Positions 43,570 through 55,653 of a stretch of 64,000 nt of DNA are shown in pieces; position 1 is the stretch's first letter, and the number at the start of each line of letters is the position of its first letter. Both the position numbers and the translations under genes were made by a program. The notes beneath the pieces are model-generated. The model saw only the letters and a list, made by a program, of their open reading frames with translations. It did no database searches and was not told where the DNA came from. The stretch covers positions 38,345,943-38,409,942 of the forward strand of contig ML679966.1 in NCBI GenBank assembly GCA_007922225.1, in the 5' to 3' direction. The stretch comes from Emydura subglobosa (Eukaryota > Chordata > Testudines > Chelidae).

Positions 43570-46200
43570 ACGCTTTGCTGAATGAGGAGATTCATTTCAA
43601 TGACAACATGCACACTGCAAATCGTGGAAACATTTGGGTTGTCATTTGACTTCAAAGAATTCCACTATATCTAGTGGCCATGTTCAAAGAGACTTGCACA
43701 TTTTTCACTCTTTAAACATGCCCATAACTCAGTTGTAGCGTTGATTTGCTCAAACTCAGGAGTCAGAAGCTCTTTCCTGATCAGTTAAAACATTGACGTT
43801 TAAGGTATGGATTCTAGATGGCAGGATTTGAGTGTGCTAAGAAGAAAGGGATGTTTGTTGGGTGTTATTCGATGGCGCTGTTTTGTAAAGTTTGACAAAC
43901 ATTCATTAGGTTGTATTATCGACTAGTTTCTAAAATGATTTCCACTGGCAGAAGGCTCAAGCTGTGACAGATCTGCTAGTCAGCAGATCATACAAGTGAA
44001 AAGCAGCCACAACTTCCCCTTGCATTGGAGAGGGGAAATCAAAGAATCAGGGCAATTCAAGAAAGAACCAGTATTGCTGGGAAGGTGGCATAGCCAGGAC
44101 AGTCATTCAGTCCTAAAGCTTCATTAGCTGCTGTCCAGGCACCTCCTTATGGAACTTTCTATGGAAGTTAAGTTGTCCCTCTCTGGCAGACACTTTACAA
44201 GAGGACAGTCATTACTAGAGGGTGGGGGTGGGCTCCCCTAGGACAAAGGACATAGGTAGGGTATACATTAAATATCTCTGAACCGGCACCATTTAATGTG
44301 GTCCAGAATTTGCTGAAAAATCAGCATGGTTTTTTGTTGTTTTTTTTAGACCTGAGAGCAAGAAATCCAAAAACGGTTAGAAGCTAATTTGAAGTTTAAA
44401 GAGGTCATGTGAAACCCATACTAAAAAGCAAATTGGTTCCCTCTTTTTAGTGTGTCCTCAGAGGGGTGAAGAAAAAAATATCACACAATGCAGCATCCAT
44501 TAATTGGAACAACTAGAGGGAGACTGCCAGAATGATCTAACTAGCTGACATGTTTGAAAGAGAGCTTGGCCTAACTAAAGATGTGCAAAAAATACATACA
44601 GGAAATGTAGAATGAGAATTATGAATAAATAGAAGTTTTTTAATGGACTAATGACATGTGCACAAAGTATCAGGAAATGAGCTCACAATTACACGGGACA
44701 GATCATTTTACAGAGTTATCTGAAAATCACCACCAGAGTCTGCAAAGCAGTGGGGGTGAGAGAAAGACAGGCCATCAAATGAGAGGAAAATTGCAGAAGA
44801 TGAGCTGGAAGGGTAGAGTCAGGTTTTAGTGACAGTGAGGAAAGCAAGGAGAGTTAGAGATCATTGATCCAAGCAATATCTAATGAAAGTGCTAGCCAAG
44901 ACAGGAATAAAGATTGCACTTCTCCTTACTCAGACTCATTTACATATTGTACTGAAGTGTGAACACCAAAGAGGATCTCAAATCCTTCTCTGAGAATAGA
45001 GATCTCACCCATCACTCAGATGAATAAGTAAGAGTGCTGAACTATCAAAAGTTGTCATCTTTGGGGTAACACATTAAACTTGATTTCCTACTAGAATACC
45101 TTGGTGCCTCTCCATTTGGAAGGTAAAGGTCCAGTCATATTCTGGCCAGGGCTTGCCAGAAAATAAAATTTCTGTTTTGCAAAAGGTTTAGAGTTTTCCT
45201 TTTCCCTTCGTATTTTTGCCTTACTTTCCTTTTTGGATGGAAGGTCCATACAATGTTCCAGCATTTGTCGTTTTGTTCACACCTACTCCAATCTGTTCTT
45301 TCCCCTATTCCTTATCTATCATTTGCAATGGACCTGCTTCTTGCTGTTCCTCAGCATGAAGTGCTGTGTGATGCTGAAAAACAATCTGAAATTAAGGAAA
45401 GTTCATTAAGAGTAAAACTTACCCTCTCTGCACAAGCCTGAATAACCTGGCTTCATATGCGGAACTTGACAGGGGCGAGGATGATGGAGTTCACCCTGCA
45501 ATCCACAGGCAGGCTGACAGTTTATAGTGCAGCCCTTCTGGGTATATCTTTCGTGCAGAGTTAAACTGGGGTCTAGTCTGGTGTTACTCCATTCCCCCCT
45601 TCTGTCTATGAAGAAAAACCTCTGACCCAAGAATGAGGATGCATTAAACCCAGCCTAGCAGGCATAGCTGAAGGTTTAGGCTTCAGCTTAAATTCACTTC
45701 AGTCCGAGCTGGCAACGAGAACTCAGGTTAGATGAGCTTGGGTGCTGCTAGAATTACAATTTCACCTGCTATCCCACAGTTCCACCTGGACTGTATTGTC
45801 TTGTCTATGTCCTCTTGTCTTCTGCACTGAATTTGCCTACACTGGATCAATGTTTTAACCCGACATTTGCCAGCTCAGTTTCTGCTGCACTTAGAGAGAT
45901 GCTATCCAAAAAATCCTTTACCAGCTGGTCAGAAAGTGACTCTAGCCTTTTGGTAAATTGTGGTGTGAATTCAGTAAGACCCATAATTTGGGGAAACGCA
46001 TCCAAAATTACACATTTCTTAGAAAGGAAAAATGGAAAAGTAGAGAAGTCAATCAGATGCATTATGAATTACTTTAAGGAATTGAGTCTGCAAACCACAA
46101 ATGTCACTCTCATTAAAAGTTCTGTTTGCTTTCACCTTCAGAACTTTCAGAATTAATAAACTAGGAAGTTATTTATATACTGTATTGTTCTCATGTCACT
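43570..46200. other. Unique non-coding stretch
   Basis: No supported gene. At 45815-46156 (plus) and 45847-46062 (minus) both strands stay open over ~200 bases. The 113-codon plus frame has no domain I recognise, so I leave it uncalled. Confidence 0.5.
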
Positions 46201-46262
46201 GTCACAGACAGGAGCTCCATGCTGGGGGACGGGCGGGGGGCCGGGCCGGGAAGAGAGTTAAC
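46201..46262. other. Small GC-rich patch with G-tracts
   Basis: The sequence 'gctgggggacgggcgggg' then 'ggccgggccggg' stands out in AT-rich flanks. Four or more G-runs give quadruplex potential. It follows 'actgtcacagacaggag' and may be one end of a repeat I cannot name. Confidence 0.5.
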
Positions 46263-46787
46263 ACCCTGAGAATGAATTGATAGAAAAGCCCAGTTGCATT
46301 CACCTCTAAGAATCATGGGCTATCCCACTAGAAATCCCTCCCAGCAGATGGGTTAGTACAGTACCATTGTGGATGTAATAACATGGGTTTGACACCGGTA
46401 GTATTTGGTAGTGAGGAAACTCCACCCATGCAAGGCTAGCCCAGGCTGACACTGCCCAGGAAGAAATAACCTTTGTAGCCATTACTCCAGACTGTAAAAT
46501 GGAATGTGGTTGCAACACTTTTGTGCCTCCTTTAGGTCCCTGCTTCTGAATTGTCACAAGTCTTGATCTCATGGCTCTTCTCCTGATTTATTCCTACACC
46601 ATCTCCTTCCCCCTGCTTTCCTACAGAATCTCACCTTAAGTGATTAAGTTGTGTTAAAGGCTTTGCAGCAGTGAATTTCGTTTCTAGAATAAGGTCCTCC
46701 CACTAGAAGATTTACAATATAGTAATTTGGAAATGTATATATTATAGATGGCACAGGTAGTGCCTCCTATAATTAAGGTTTCCTGAC
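46263..46787. other. Unique non-coding stretch
   Basis: Nothing recognised. The 88-codon minus frame at 46306-46572 has no domain. Confidence 0.45.
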
Positions 46788-48322
46788 AAAAAGAACAGAT
46801 TCAGGGCCATTTAGAAAGGTTGGGGCCGGATGCCATGCATCCAAGGTTGCTGAGGGAGTTGGCTGATGTGATTACAAAGGCATTGTCCTTTATTTTTGAA
46901 AACTTGTGGCGATTGGGGGAGATCCTTGATAACTGGAAAAAGGCAAATATAGACCCTTTTTCAAAAAGGGGAAGGAGGAGGAGCCGGGAAACTACAGACC
47001 AGTCAGCCTTACCTCAGTCCCCAGAAAAATCATGGAGCCGGTCCTCAAGGAATCCATTTGGAGGCACTTGGAAGAGAGGAAGGTGATCAGGAACAGTCAG
47101 CAAGGATTCACTAAGGGCAAGTCATGCCTAAGCAACCTGATTGCCTTCTATGATGAGATGACTGGCTCAGTGGATTGATACAGTTTCCCACAGTATTCTT
47201 ATTAGCAAGTTAAAGAAGAAGTATAGGTTGGATGAATGGACTACAAGATGGATAGAAAGCTGGCTAGATCATCTGGCTCAATGGGTAGTGATCAACGGCT
47301 CGATGTCTAGTGGCAGCCAGTAACAAGTGGATTGCCCGAGGAGTTGGTGGTGGGGCCAGTTTTGTTCAACATCTTCATTAATGATGTGGATGATTGGGTA
47401 GATTGCACCCTCAGCAAGTTTACAGATGACACTAAGCTGTGGTAGATGTTGTAGCTGTGGAGGTGGTAGATACCCTGTAGGGTAGGGATACAATACAGAG
47501 GGACCTAGACAAAATTAGAGGATTGGGGGAAAAAATCCTGATGAGGTTCAACAAGGAGAAGTGCAAAGTCCTGCACTTAGGATGGAAGAATCCTATGCAC
47601 AGCTACAGACTGGGCACCAACTAGCTAGGTGGCAGTTCTGCAGAAAATGACCTTGGGGTTACAGTGGACAAGAAGCTGGATGTGTGTCAACAATGTGCCC
47701 TTATTGCCAAGAAAGCTAACGGCATATACTGGGTTGCATTGGTAGGAGCATTGCCAGCAGATCGAGGGAAGTGATTATTCTCCTCTATTTAGCACTGGTG
47801 AATCCACATTTGGAATATTGTGTCCAGTTTTGGGGCCCTCACTAAAGAAAGGATGTGAACACATTGGAAAAAGTCCAGCGGAGGGCAACAAAAATGATTA
47901 GGAGGCTGGAGCACATGACTTATGAGGAGAGACTGAGGGAACAAGGCATGTTTAGTCTTCAGAACAGAAGAATGAGGTGGGATTTGATAGCAGCCTTAAC
48001 TACCTGAAGGGGGGTTCCAAGGAGGATGGAGCTAAGCTGTTCTCAGTGGCAGTAGATGGCAATGGTCTCAAGTTGTGGGGGGCCAGAAGGGGGCTAGGTT
48101 GGATATTAGGAAAAATGTTTTCACTAGGATGGTGGTGAAGCACTGGAATCTGTTACCTAGGGAGATGGTGAAATCTCCATCCTTAGAGGTTTTTAAGGCG
48201 TGGCTTGACAAAGCCCTGGCTGGGATGATTTAGTTGGTGTTGGTCCTGCTTTGAGCTGGGGGTTGGACTAGATCTTCTGAGGTCCCTTCCAACCCTAATC
48301 TTCTATGATTCTGTGATTCAAT
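46788..48322 (+). pseudogene. CR1 LINE (lineage A), 5'-truncated, reverse-transcriptase motif A deleted
   Basis: Same lineage and start region as the 26.2-kb copy. It encodes 'PDAMHPRLLRELADVITK' and 'LGEILDNWKKANIDP' (46820-47086), then 'KGKSC' and a short 'AFYDEMTGSVD'. There it skips about 47 bases relative to the 26.2-kb copy, removing 'IYLDFSKAF' (junction near 47175). Later it keeps 'LFNIFINDV' and a changed motif C 'FTDDTKL' at 47419-47439. The C-terminus and tail follow, ending 'cttctatgattctgtgattc'. The deletion, frameshifts and stops make it dead. Confidence 0.9.
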
Positions 48323-49080
48323 CTGGAGGGGCCGTGTGCAAAAGAGGTCAGGTCTTGGCTTGATGAAAAGGCAGAAGGATCTGTGACTACTAGATCGCAT
48401 TCCCCTTAGATCCTGCAATAGACCAAAGGATTCACAACATTTCTCTTCTGTTAGCAAATGGCTGTGAAACCCACTGACAAAATGTGTGTCTTATCGTCCT
48501 TTAGTTGCTGGCACACAAAGGATGACAACCTATTACTGCTATCAGGTACTCTGTTCACTCAAGGGGAAAAGGTCTGTACAGTGTATCAAAAATTCCAACC
48601 TTGCTGATGATCTATGTGTGAATAAACATGATATAATTTGTTTTGTTTGTTTACTTTTCCTTACTTTAAAAAAGTTTGCTTTTTAAAAAACCTAGACAGT
48701 TACACACAAAATACTATATTAAAAACATTAAGGTTTCAAAGTCAAGTATTCAAAAGTTAAGAAATTCAGGAATTAAGGATGCCTGTGAAATCTTAAATTG
48801 TCTCCTTTGTGCATATGAGTTATGATACAGTCTTTACTTACATGAACATACTTTTTTCACAGAACACCTGCATCATTCTGTGCACAGGATGGATGGTGCT
48901 CACTAAATGAACAGTTTATTCAATATTTTGTTTTCTCCTCACTGTCTAATGTGTGACCCCAGGCATAGTATTCAAACCCTGCTATGACAATCGACATATA
49001 TGCACACAGACATATTGTATTAACATATATATAGTATATATGAACTATATATGTATATATAGACTAAGAATATGAAATAC
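48323..49080. other. Unique stretch with an AT-only dyad at 49020-49063
   Basis: No gene. At 49020-49063 repeated 'tatatatag' and 'ctatatatg' words form overlapping AT dyads, probably a decayed (TA)n. Confidence 0.5.
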
Positions 49081-49180
49081 TGTACACAACTTTTTCATTA
49101 ATTGGTAAAGCTGCAAGCATCATCAGCCCCATTTTAAAGATGGGGAAAGTAACATGCAAAAGACTGAAGTGACTCAAGGT
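49081..49180 (-). repeat. MIR-like CORE-SINE, left part, split by a MITE
   Basis: Inverted MIR order: 'tcatcagccccattttaaag', 'atggggaaagtaacatgc' and 'gaagtgactcaaggt'. The expected continuation is found only after the inserted element, from 49455. Confidence 0.75.
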
Positions 49181-49454
49181 AGGTCTATACTTAATGTTTC
49201 ATTGGTGCACCTGCACCGATGCAGCTGCATCACTGAAGCGCTTTAATGAAGATGCTCCTATGCTGATGGGAGAGAGCTCTCCAATCGGCATAGTTAATCC
49301 ACCTCCACGAGAAGCAGTAACCACAGCAACAGGAAAAGTTCTCCCACTGACAGTCTACAACAGGGGTTAGGTCGGTGTGACTGTCGCTCAAGGGAGCGGA
49401 TTTTTCACACCCTTGAGCGACAGTTATACCGATGTAAATCTGTAGTGTAGACCT
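49181..49454. mobile_element. Non-autonomous inverted-repeat DNA transposon (MITE) nested in MIR
   Basis: The ends AGGTCTATAC and GTGTAGACCT are inverted repeats (9 of 10). The direct flank GGT occurs on both sides (49178-49180, 49455-49457) and fits a 3-bp target duplication, because deleting the element and one GGT rebuilds the MIR phrase 'gactcaaggtctgaatc'. The 274-base interior has no coding potential and carries a perfect 15-bp hairpin. I recognise it as a common turtle-type element. A 3-bp duplication would suit the PIF/Harbinger group, but the duplicated bases are not its usual TWA. Confidence 0.8.
49380..49424. repeat. Perfect 15-bp hairpin inside the MITE
   Basis: ACTGTCGCTCAAGGG (49380-49394) and its exact complement (49410-49424) enclose a 15-base loop, and CpG is retained on both arms. 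Confidence 0.9.
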
Positions 49455-49525
49455 GGTCTGAATCAAAGTTGCTCAGCAAGTCACTGACAACTGGGAATAA
49501 AAACCCATGTCATCTGCTTTCCATC
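49455..49525 (-). repeat. MIR-like CORE-SINE, right part
   Basis: 'ggtctgaatcaaagttgctc', 'agcaagtcactgacaactgg' and 'gaataaaaacccatgtcatc' continue the inverted MIR from 49180. Confidence 0.7.
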
Positions 49526-50947
49526 TTTTCTATTGTGACCAGGTGACGACCACAATGGAAATGAAAGGAGAACTGTCTGGGGGCAAGCAGCAACAGCAGC
49601 AAAAGCGAGACTGTACTCAAGCTCCATCCTTTCATCTCAATGAGGTGTGATTTTTAAGTCTAACTGGGACCATTTTTATTTTCATTTCTCACACCAAGGA
49701 ACCCCATTTTGTAATCAAACATTTCCTATATTAAATATGAAAGGTGAAGGATTAGTATTTGACATCTACTCCCTACTACACTGGCCAGTTTGAGAAATAT
49801 CAGCATAGATCTGATCTAGAGAAAGTCTGAAGTTAACTTCTTTCACCACTTCTATAGGTGCTACTGTAGGAGCTATCTTTGAGTAGGGAATTTATTTCAA
49901 GAAGTATCACTGCTGGCAACAGCGTCAGGAGGAAAACTAGAAAGAAAGTGTGTTTATTAAAACCAAAATCAAACCCAGTCACTAACGTTGATAAATAGTT
50001 TTGAGTTCCCCACTTATTCTGGCATTTACAAGAGAGAGAGAATATCAGATCAATTATTTTCTTATATCCCATAGCCTGCATTAAATTCATACTATGACTG
50101 CTGGAACAAAGCAATACACCTACTCATCTTTCAGTCTTTCAATACGAATGCCAGCATTTTTTTTAAATGCATAGCACTACTCATCTCTGAACTTAATCAC
50201 TTTTTAAAGAAACAAAACTCAATCCCTCAAAACCTCTCCTATTTAACCTGGGAAACTCAAGCACAATATTATTCAAGGTATTAAACTTGGAATGTGCTGG
50301 AATCTACAAGTGTCTAGAAGTCTAGAATCTAGAAGTGTCTAGAAGTCTGCAGTAAGGATTTGGGTCTCTCTAAATTCAAGGAGAATCAATTTTGCCAGCA
50401 AGGCCGTTAAAGTACCTCCTATTAGGATCAAATTAAAACAAAAGAGTACACTCTAAAAAAGTGTAGAGGTAAGGCTTTATAGAATTGTTAGACCGTTTTA
50501 CAAGCTGTGGGTGTTAGGACGGTGGGAGTGGCCAAGTATTTATTATTTAAATCATAAAGGTTTGTGGTCATGGGTTAAAGGTTGCTTTGTGCCACAGCAG
50601 CCTCTCAAAACAGCACTACATGCTGTTTTACTCTCCGCTGGCTGCTGATGGATCTCCAGCAGCTGAAGATTCCCAGGCCTTTAGGGATGGTAGTAAAAGA
50701 GCCACTATGGCAGCTGCACATTTCCCAAGGATTCTCCTGCAGAGCCTGAATCCTCTTTAGGGCACCTTTGAACTACCAGTATGGCAGAAAACAGCCTTAG
50801 TGGCTGACTCTTGTCCAGCATTATTATTTAAAAAATAATAAAAAACACTCCCCCTCTCAATCCTCACCTATAATAAAACCTTCATGTATGTGAATTGACA
50901 CCATCCCAAATTTCCCAAGCTTCACGAAGTGTTCCAGGGATGATGGA
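49526..50947. other. Unique non-coding stretch with a 25-bp tandem duplication
   Basis: No gene. Two adjoining copies of a ~25-base unit lie at 50299-50348; the 24-base core (GAATCTA, then C or G, then AAGTGTCTAGAAGTCT) differs at one position. Confidence 0.55.
50299..50348. repeat. 25-bp tandem duplication
   Basis: Copies at 50300-50323 and 50325-50348 with a single mismatch, consistent with a recent slippage event. Confidence 0.85.
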
Positions 50948-51580
50948 AAGTTTTCACACATTCAAAAGGTCAGAAGGGACCATTGAGATTGTCCAGTCTG
51001 GCCTCTGTTATAATACAGAAGTATTATAGAAGTTCCCCAAAAATAATTCTTGATTTAAAATTGGTCATTGATGGAGAATCCACCATGGTCCTAGGTAAGT
51101 TGTTCCAGTGCTTAATTACTTACTGTTAAAATGTACACTTTATTTTCAGCCTGAATTTGTCTATCTTCAACTTCCAGTCATTGGATTGGGTTATACCTTT
51201 CTCCGCTAGATTGAAAAGCCCATTATTAAGTATTTGTTCCCCAGTGTAGATACTTACAGACTGTAATCAAGTCACTCCTTAACCTTCTCTTTGTTAAGCT
51301 AAAATGATTGAGTTCCTGGTCACTATCAGGCATGTTTTCTAATCCTTTGATCATTCTCATGGCTTTTCTATGACCCTTCTCCAATTTATCAACATCCTTT
51401 TTGAATTGTGGGCACTAGAGCTGGACACAGTAATCCAACAGTGGTCACATCAGTTCCAAATACTCGAGAGTCCCTTGTTTATGCATCCTAGGATCACAAT
51501 AGCCCGTTTGGCTATAGTGCCATATTTCATTACTTTAAAAATCTGCTATTTTATTTTCATTTGATACTTGCATGAGATAT
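50948..51580 (-). pseudogene. CR1 LINE (lineage D) 3' part
   Basis: The plus strand begins with the complement of the lineage D tail, 'aaggtcagaagggaccattg', as at 22.95 kb. It continues with 'tttcagcctgaatttgtcta', a phrase also present at 23.14 kb, then 'acagactgtaatcaagtcac', 'tttatcaacatcctttttg' and 'ggacacagtaatccaacagt'. These cover the 3' UTR and the C-terminal coding part. The 64-codon plus frame here is antisense to the element. Confidence 0.8.
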
Positions 51581-54500
51581 ATTGTCTCTGAATGTGGAGA
51601 TGCCCTAAAGGCCACTCTATTATACAAGAGAGAAAGCGCTAGCAACTAGATAGCCCCAAGATTTGATGGAAAGGAGTGTTAAGGGTGCTAGGTGAATCTC
51701 TCCCTTCAGCCATGAAGCCATGAAGCCATGCTGAGCAGTGATTGACTACAACTAAGGCCAACCCATATTATTTCATACTTTGTGGATTTGATTCATCCCC
51801 TGTTGACATAGTGCATCCAAATGGGCCCTAAAAACAGAATGTATTTATGTGAGAGATAGTCAACTTAAAATAAAATGTAAAAAACGTGTCTCTCAAGGTC
51901 ATGACCTTTAGGTCTAATCATGATCTGATTTGAGTGCAATGTTGGTTTGTTCTTATACCTCTGAAACCAAAGTATCCTTCATCAGATGCACTACTTAGTT
52001 CATTTTTCAGGGCATACAGCTTATTCACACATCAATTACACAAAAAAATAAAAGAATGATGGTAGCTGCACAACCATGTGTTTCTTTGCATTCAAAGAGA
52101 CTTTGCCTTCATTTTATAATGTTGCTAACTAAACATTACTATTCAAATAAATTGCCAAACCGACTTTTTATGAAATCCAACTTCAACTTAATTCTAGAAA
52201 ATGGAATGAGAAATGACACACACAACTAGACAATGCATAAGGGAAGTCACACAAGCTTCCATCCACAGCTCCAAATTGCATTTTAAGGCTCACCTGCATT
52301 GTCCCAGCTACTCCAATCCTGAATCCTTCTGAGCAGACACTGAAGAAGCATTTTATTTGTGATGTGGAGCCATGCCCACTGGGAACAGATCAGGACAAAA
52401 CACGTGTGTGGAGACCTATGCTGGAAGAGAACCAAGGTCCTTTTGAGGTAAAAGGCTAGTACACTTGCTCTTTCTGACCAGGCAGTGCTGTGGCTGCTTA
52501 ATATCTACTCAAAGCCACAATCACCTTCTGATCTGAGGAGCAGGTGACTGGGTGATTCTCTCACGTCCTGATAATAAGGCACAGATTTATCAAGAAAAGA
52601 TGGAATGTAAGAGATTAAATAATATTCCAGTTACCAAAACAGTTTGCTTTGCCCTTTTAAGAATTTGCCCCAGGCATCATCATCCATCATAGATGGCTTC
52701 TAACATGACAGTGTTGGATCTGTAGGATTATCTGGGCACCAGTAGCTGAATCAGAAAGATAAAACATCAGGGGGAAAAATAGAAATTCAAAGTAACTCTA
52801 GTTGTATACATGTAAGGGACTGATGTCCCTAGTTGATTCATACACTCTCAAGCCTTGAAATCAAACAAATCAGATTAATCCCGTCTCACATGGTATCAAG
52901 AAAAGCCTGTTCTACTTAACAAGAGTAGTCATAGTGCCATTTTACTGGGTTATATTTGCTGCTACGTCACCATTGCCTGGCACTGTAATATAAACTAACA
53001 GATTAGAAACAAATGTAGTTATGACAGTGGCATTCATTTCAATTTGTGCTTTTCTTTAAAAAAGATAGAAAGCACAACCTTTTAATTACACACATATTTT
53101 TATGAAACTGCCTCTCACATCCAGCACATGACAAAAATGATACATTTAAACTGAACACAAAAGGAGAGATTGTTTTTAATACCTTGCTAGACTAAAACAA
53201 TTCCAGAGAGGCATCTAGTCTAAGATGCAGCTATTGATTTATATTTGTGTATACCTGAAGAGTGGATAACATACTGTGTGTTTGTTAAAAACAACAAAAG
53301 GAAAGGCAACTGAAGAGATGGATTTCATTTCTGTCAAATGGGTTGTACTATCAGATCAACTGACTGCTCAGATTTCGGGTCTGATCAAACCAGACAATGA
53401 CTATCTTTTCCTTAGGCTTTACTACCACATCATTAGAAATGAACAGAGATAAGACATAGCAGGACATGTTTCTCTTACTCCCAGACAGAATTTGACTTGC
53501 CAGAATACACTTGTTTTAAACTCACAGCTCAGCTTAAAATAAGCTCTGGCTGGAGCGTGAACTCTTGGGCTTCTCAATCTCAAGACACTCCTGCTTAGCC
53601 ACTGAGTCTTTTTATCAACACAGACTAACTGAAGCCAACTCTGAAAAATTATCAAAAATACTGAAAGGAAACATATGGCATAGGTTGTAGCAGCATTATC
53701 GCACAAGTCCATAGAGGCATTAGCCTCAGGAATTTTTCCCTTTTGGTTTTGACAGGCGAATTTGCCCAGTAATACGCCAGTGATGTTGAAATGCAAAGGG
53801 ACCCTATGAAAGTTGTTGCCAAATTAAAATGCACCTGATACATTATTGGAATTCTAAGATGGCCACCTCCCATTACACCCAGTGGTGGTGATTAGAGATA
53901 AGGCAATCTTCACACACAGGATACAAGTACAAAGTAATACAAATTTTTTCATGTATCTCAACAAGATATTTTGCAAGTAATTTTAAGTAACAATCATGTT
54001 TATTATTTTATACTGCTACATACTATTCCACCGTTTAATCATTTCTGCTCAATTGAAGGAAGTAAGACAATTTACCAAACAAAAACAAATTAACATATCT
54101 TGACATACCAATTCAGTATGGTAAAAAAGAGTATGGATCCAATAGAAAACAAAGTTCTTAAAAGTCATTTGAGAAAACTGTTGAAAATCTGCATACTTTT
54201 CAATGAAAGAATAAGAGCTGGTGCTAATTATGTTAACATTTCTTGCCAAAAGAACACAAACTTTTGACTTCATCCAGAGAAAATAAGACCACAACAGTGA
54301 ACTCAACATTATGGAGTTGAAAAAGTTGCAAAAGCAAAATTCATGAGGCAGCCCTATCTGTCTGAAGATTAATGCAGCTATATGCATATTTTAAAATAAT
54401 TTTTTTAATTACAACTCCCTCACTTTTGCAATGTTATGGAGGGATACTGTACTTGCAAAAACATTTCAGATTATTGTAACCATAGCAATACATTTGTCAC

Positions 54501-55401
54501 CATGAGAGCTAAAATTCACCTCATTTCAGGATGTATTAAACTTTACACTCAGATCATATTTATCAAGAGTCATTGAAGGTCACAATTTCATGGTACATAC
54601 CTGTGCCCAACTTTGAGTGGAACCATGCCTAGCTACAAGCGAATATGGTCCAATAAATGGTACTGCACAAAAATCACTTCAGATGTCTGGTTTTATATGG
54701 TTATCAGCATAAAAACTGCAAATAAAAGACAGTCCCTGCCCTGAAGAGAGTTTATCCAGAAACAAAATATTGAATCTTTGAACAAAAAAGGAAAAATCTT
54801 AAGACAACATTTGATAAAACTATTTCTCCTCGACACTGCAGGTATTGTCCCATAGCAAATCTATGAACGTTCTGTGCTAGGCTCCAGCCAATCCACAAGC
54901 CAAGAACTAGACTGGTGACTCTCAGAGCAAGTATATAGGCCTAACAAGAAGAACAGCAGCTCAGTCTGCTCAACTTCACTCCAGGACATGGAACTTTCTT
55001 CTGCCTGATAGGGGCAACAGACTTCTCAAGTCATAGCCTGCTCCAGCTCCAATCATATTCCTAGACCTGCTCCGGCCTTGCTCTCTGTCTGAATCACTAC
55101 AAACACTGTTCTGGAGTCCTTTTTCTGGTTCTCATCTAAGGCTCCACCCATTAGACCTAACATGCCTTTCACAATTTGATAGGTCCAATCTCAAAGGGAC
55201 TCTATTCAGGCAAAATTCATACTTTAATCAGTAGGAATTTGTCCAAGAGATGCTTGTGTAAGGACTTAAGGAGTGGGCCCTTTGATGTTACTACATCTTC
55301 CTTCACTTCTGCAATACCTACAAATGATATTTCCGCTATAATGTACAGCACTAATACGTGTCATGGTGAGACCATATGGTACAAAAACCATTAGTTCTAT
55401 A
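51581..55401. other. Unique AT-rich non-coding stretch
   Basis: No supported gene. The 124-codon minus frame at 53422-53796 and an overlapping 73-codon minus frame show no domain. Near 51711-51728 'gccatgaagccatgaagcc' is a small tandem repeat. A possible interspersed-repeat word is at 54722-54762. Confidence 0.5.
54722..54762. repeat. Possible short interspersed repeat fragment
   Basis: 'aaaagacagtccctgccctg' then 'aagagagtttatccag' matches the repeat recalled for 23440-23515; only ~40 bases are recognisable. Confidence 0.4.
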
Positions 55402-55500
55402 AAGGGGCAGACTCTGCTACTCTTCGTCACATTGAATAGTATCTTACTTCATTAGTATTTCCACTGAAGACAATGGGACTACTGAAAAGCAGCATATACC
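55402..55500. repeat. Possible half of an old palindromic repeat
   Basis: 'ggggcagactctgctactct', 'cattgaatagtatcttactt' and 'gacaatgggactactgaaaa' follow the order of an old amniote repeat with inverted arms. Only one arm is clear. Confidence 0.35.
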
Positions 55501-55653
55501 GGTCTCCACTTATCTGTAATGTAATTCCATTTTGTGGTGGGTTTTAATATTTTGAAATCTGGGTTCATTCCAATTTGGAATGAAAACAAAAAAACAAAAT
55601 CTCCAAATTCTCTATAAAAGGGAGCAGTCTGCATGGTAGGCTGCCCTGGAGCT

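Noticed and set aside
53422..53796. 124-codon minus-strand frame
   Set aside because: No domain, overlapped by another frame on the same strand, ordinary AT-rich composition; length is within chance for 64 kb.
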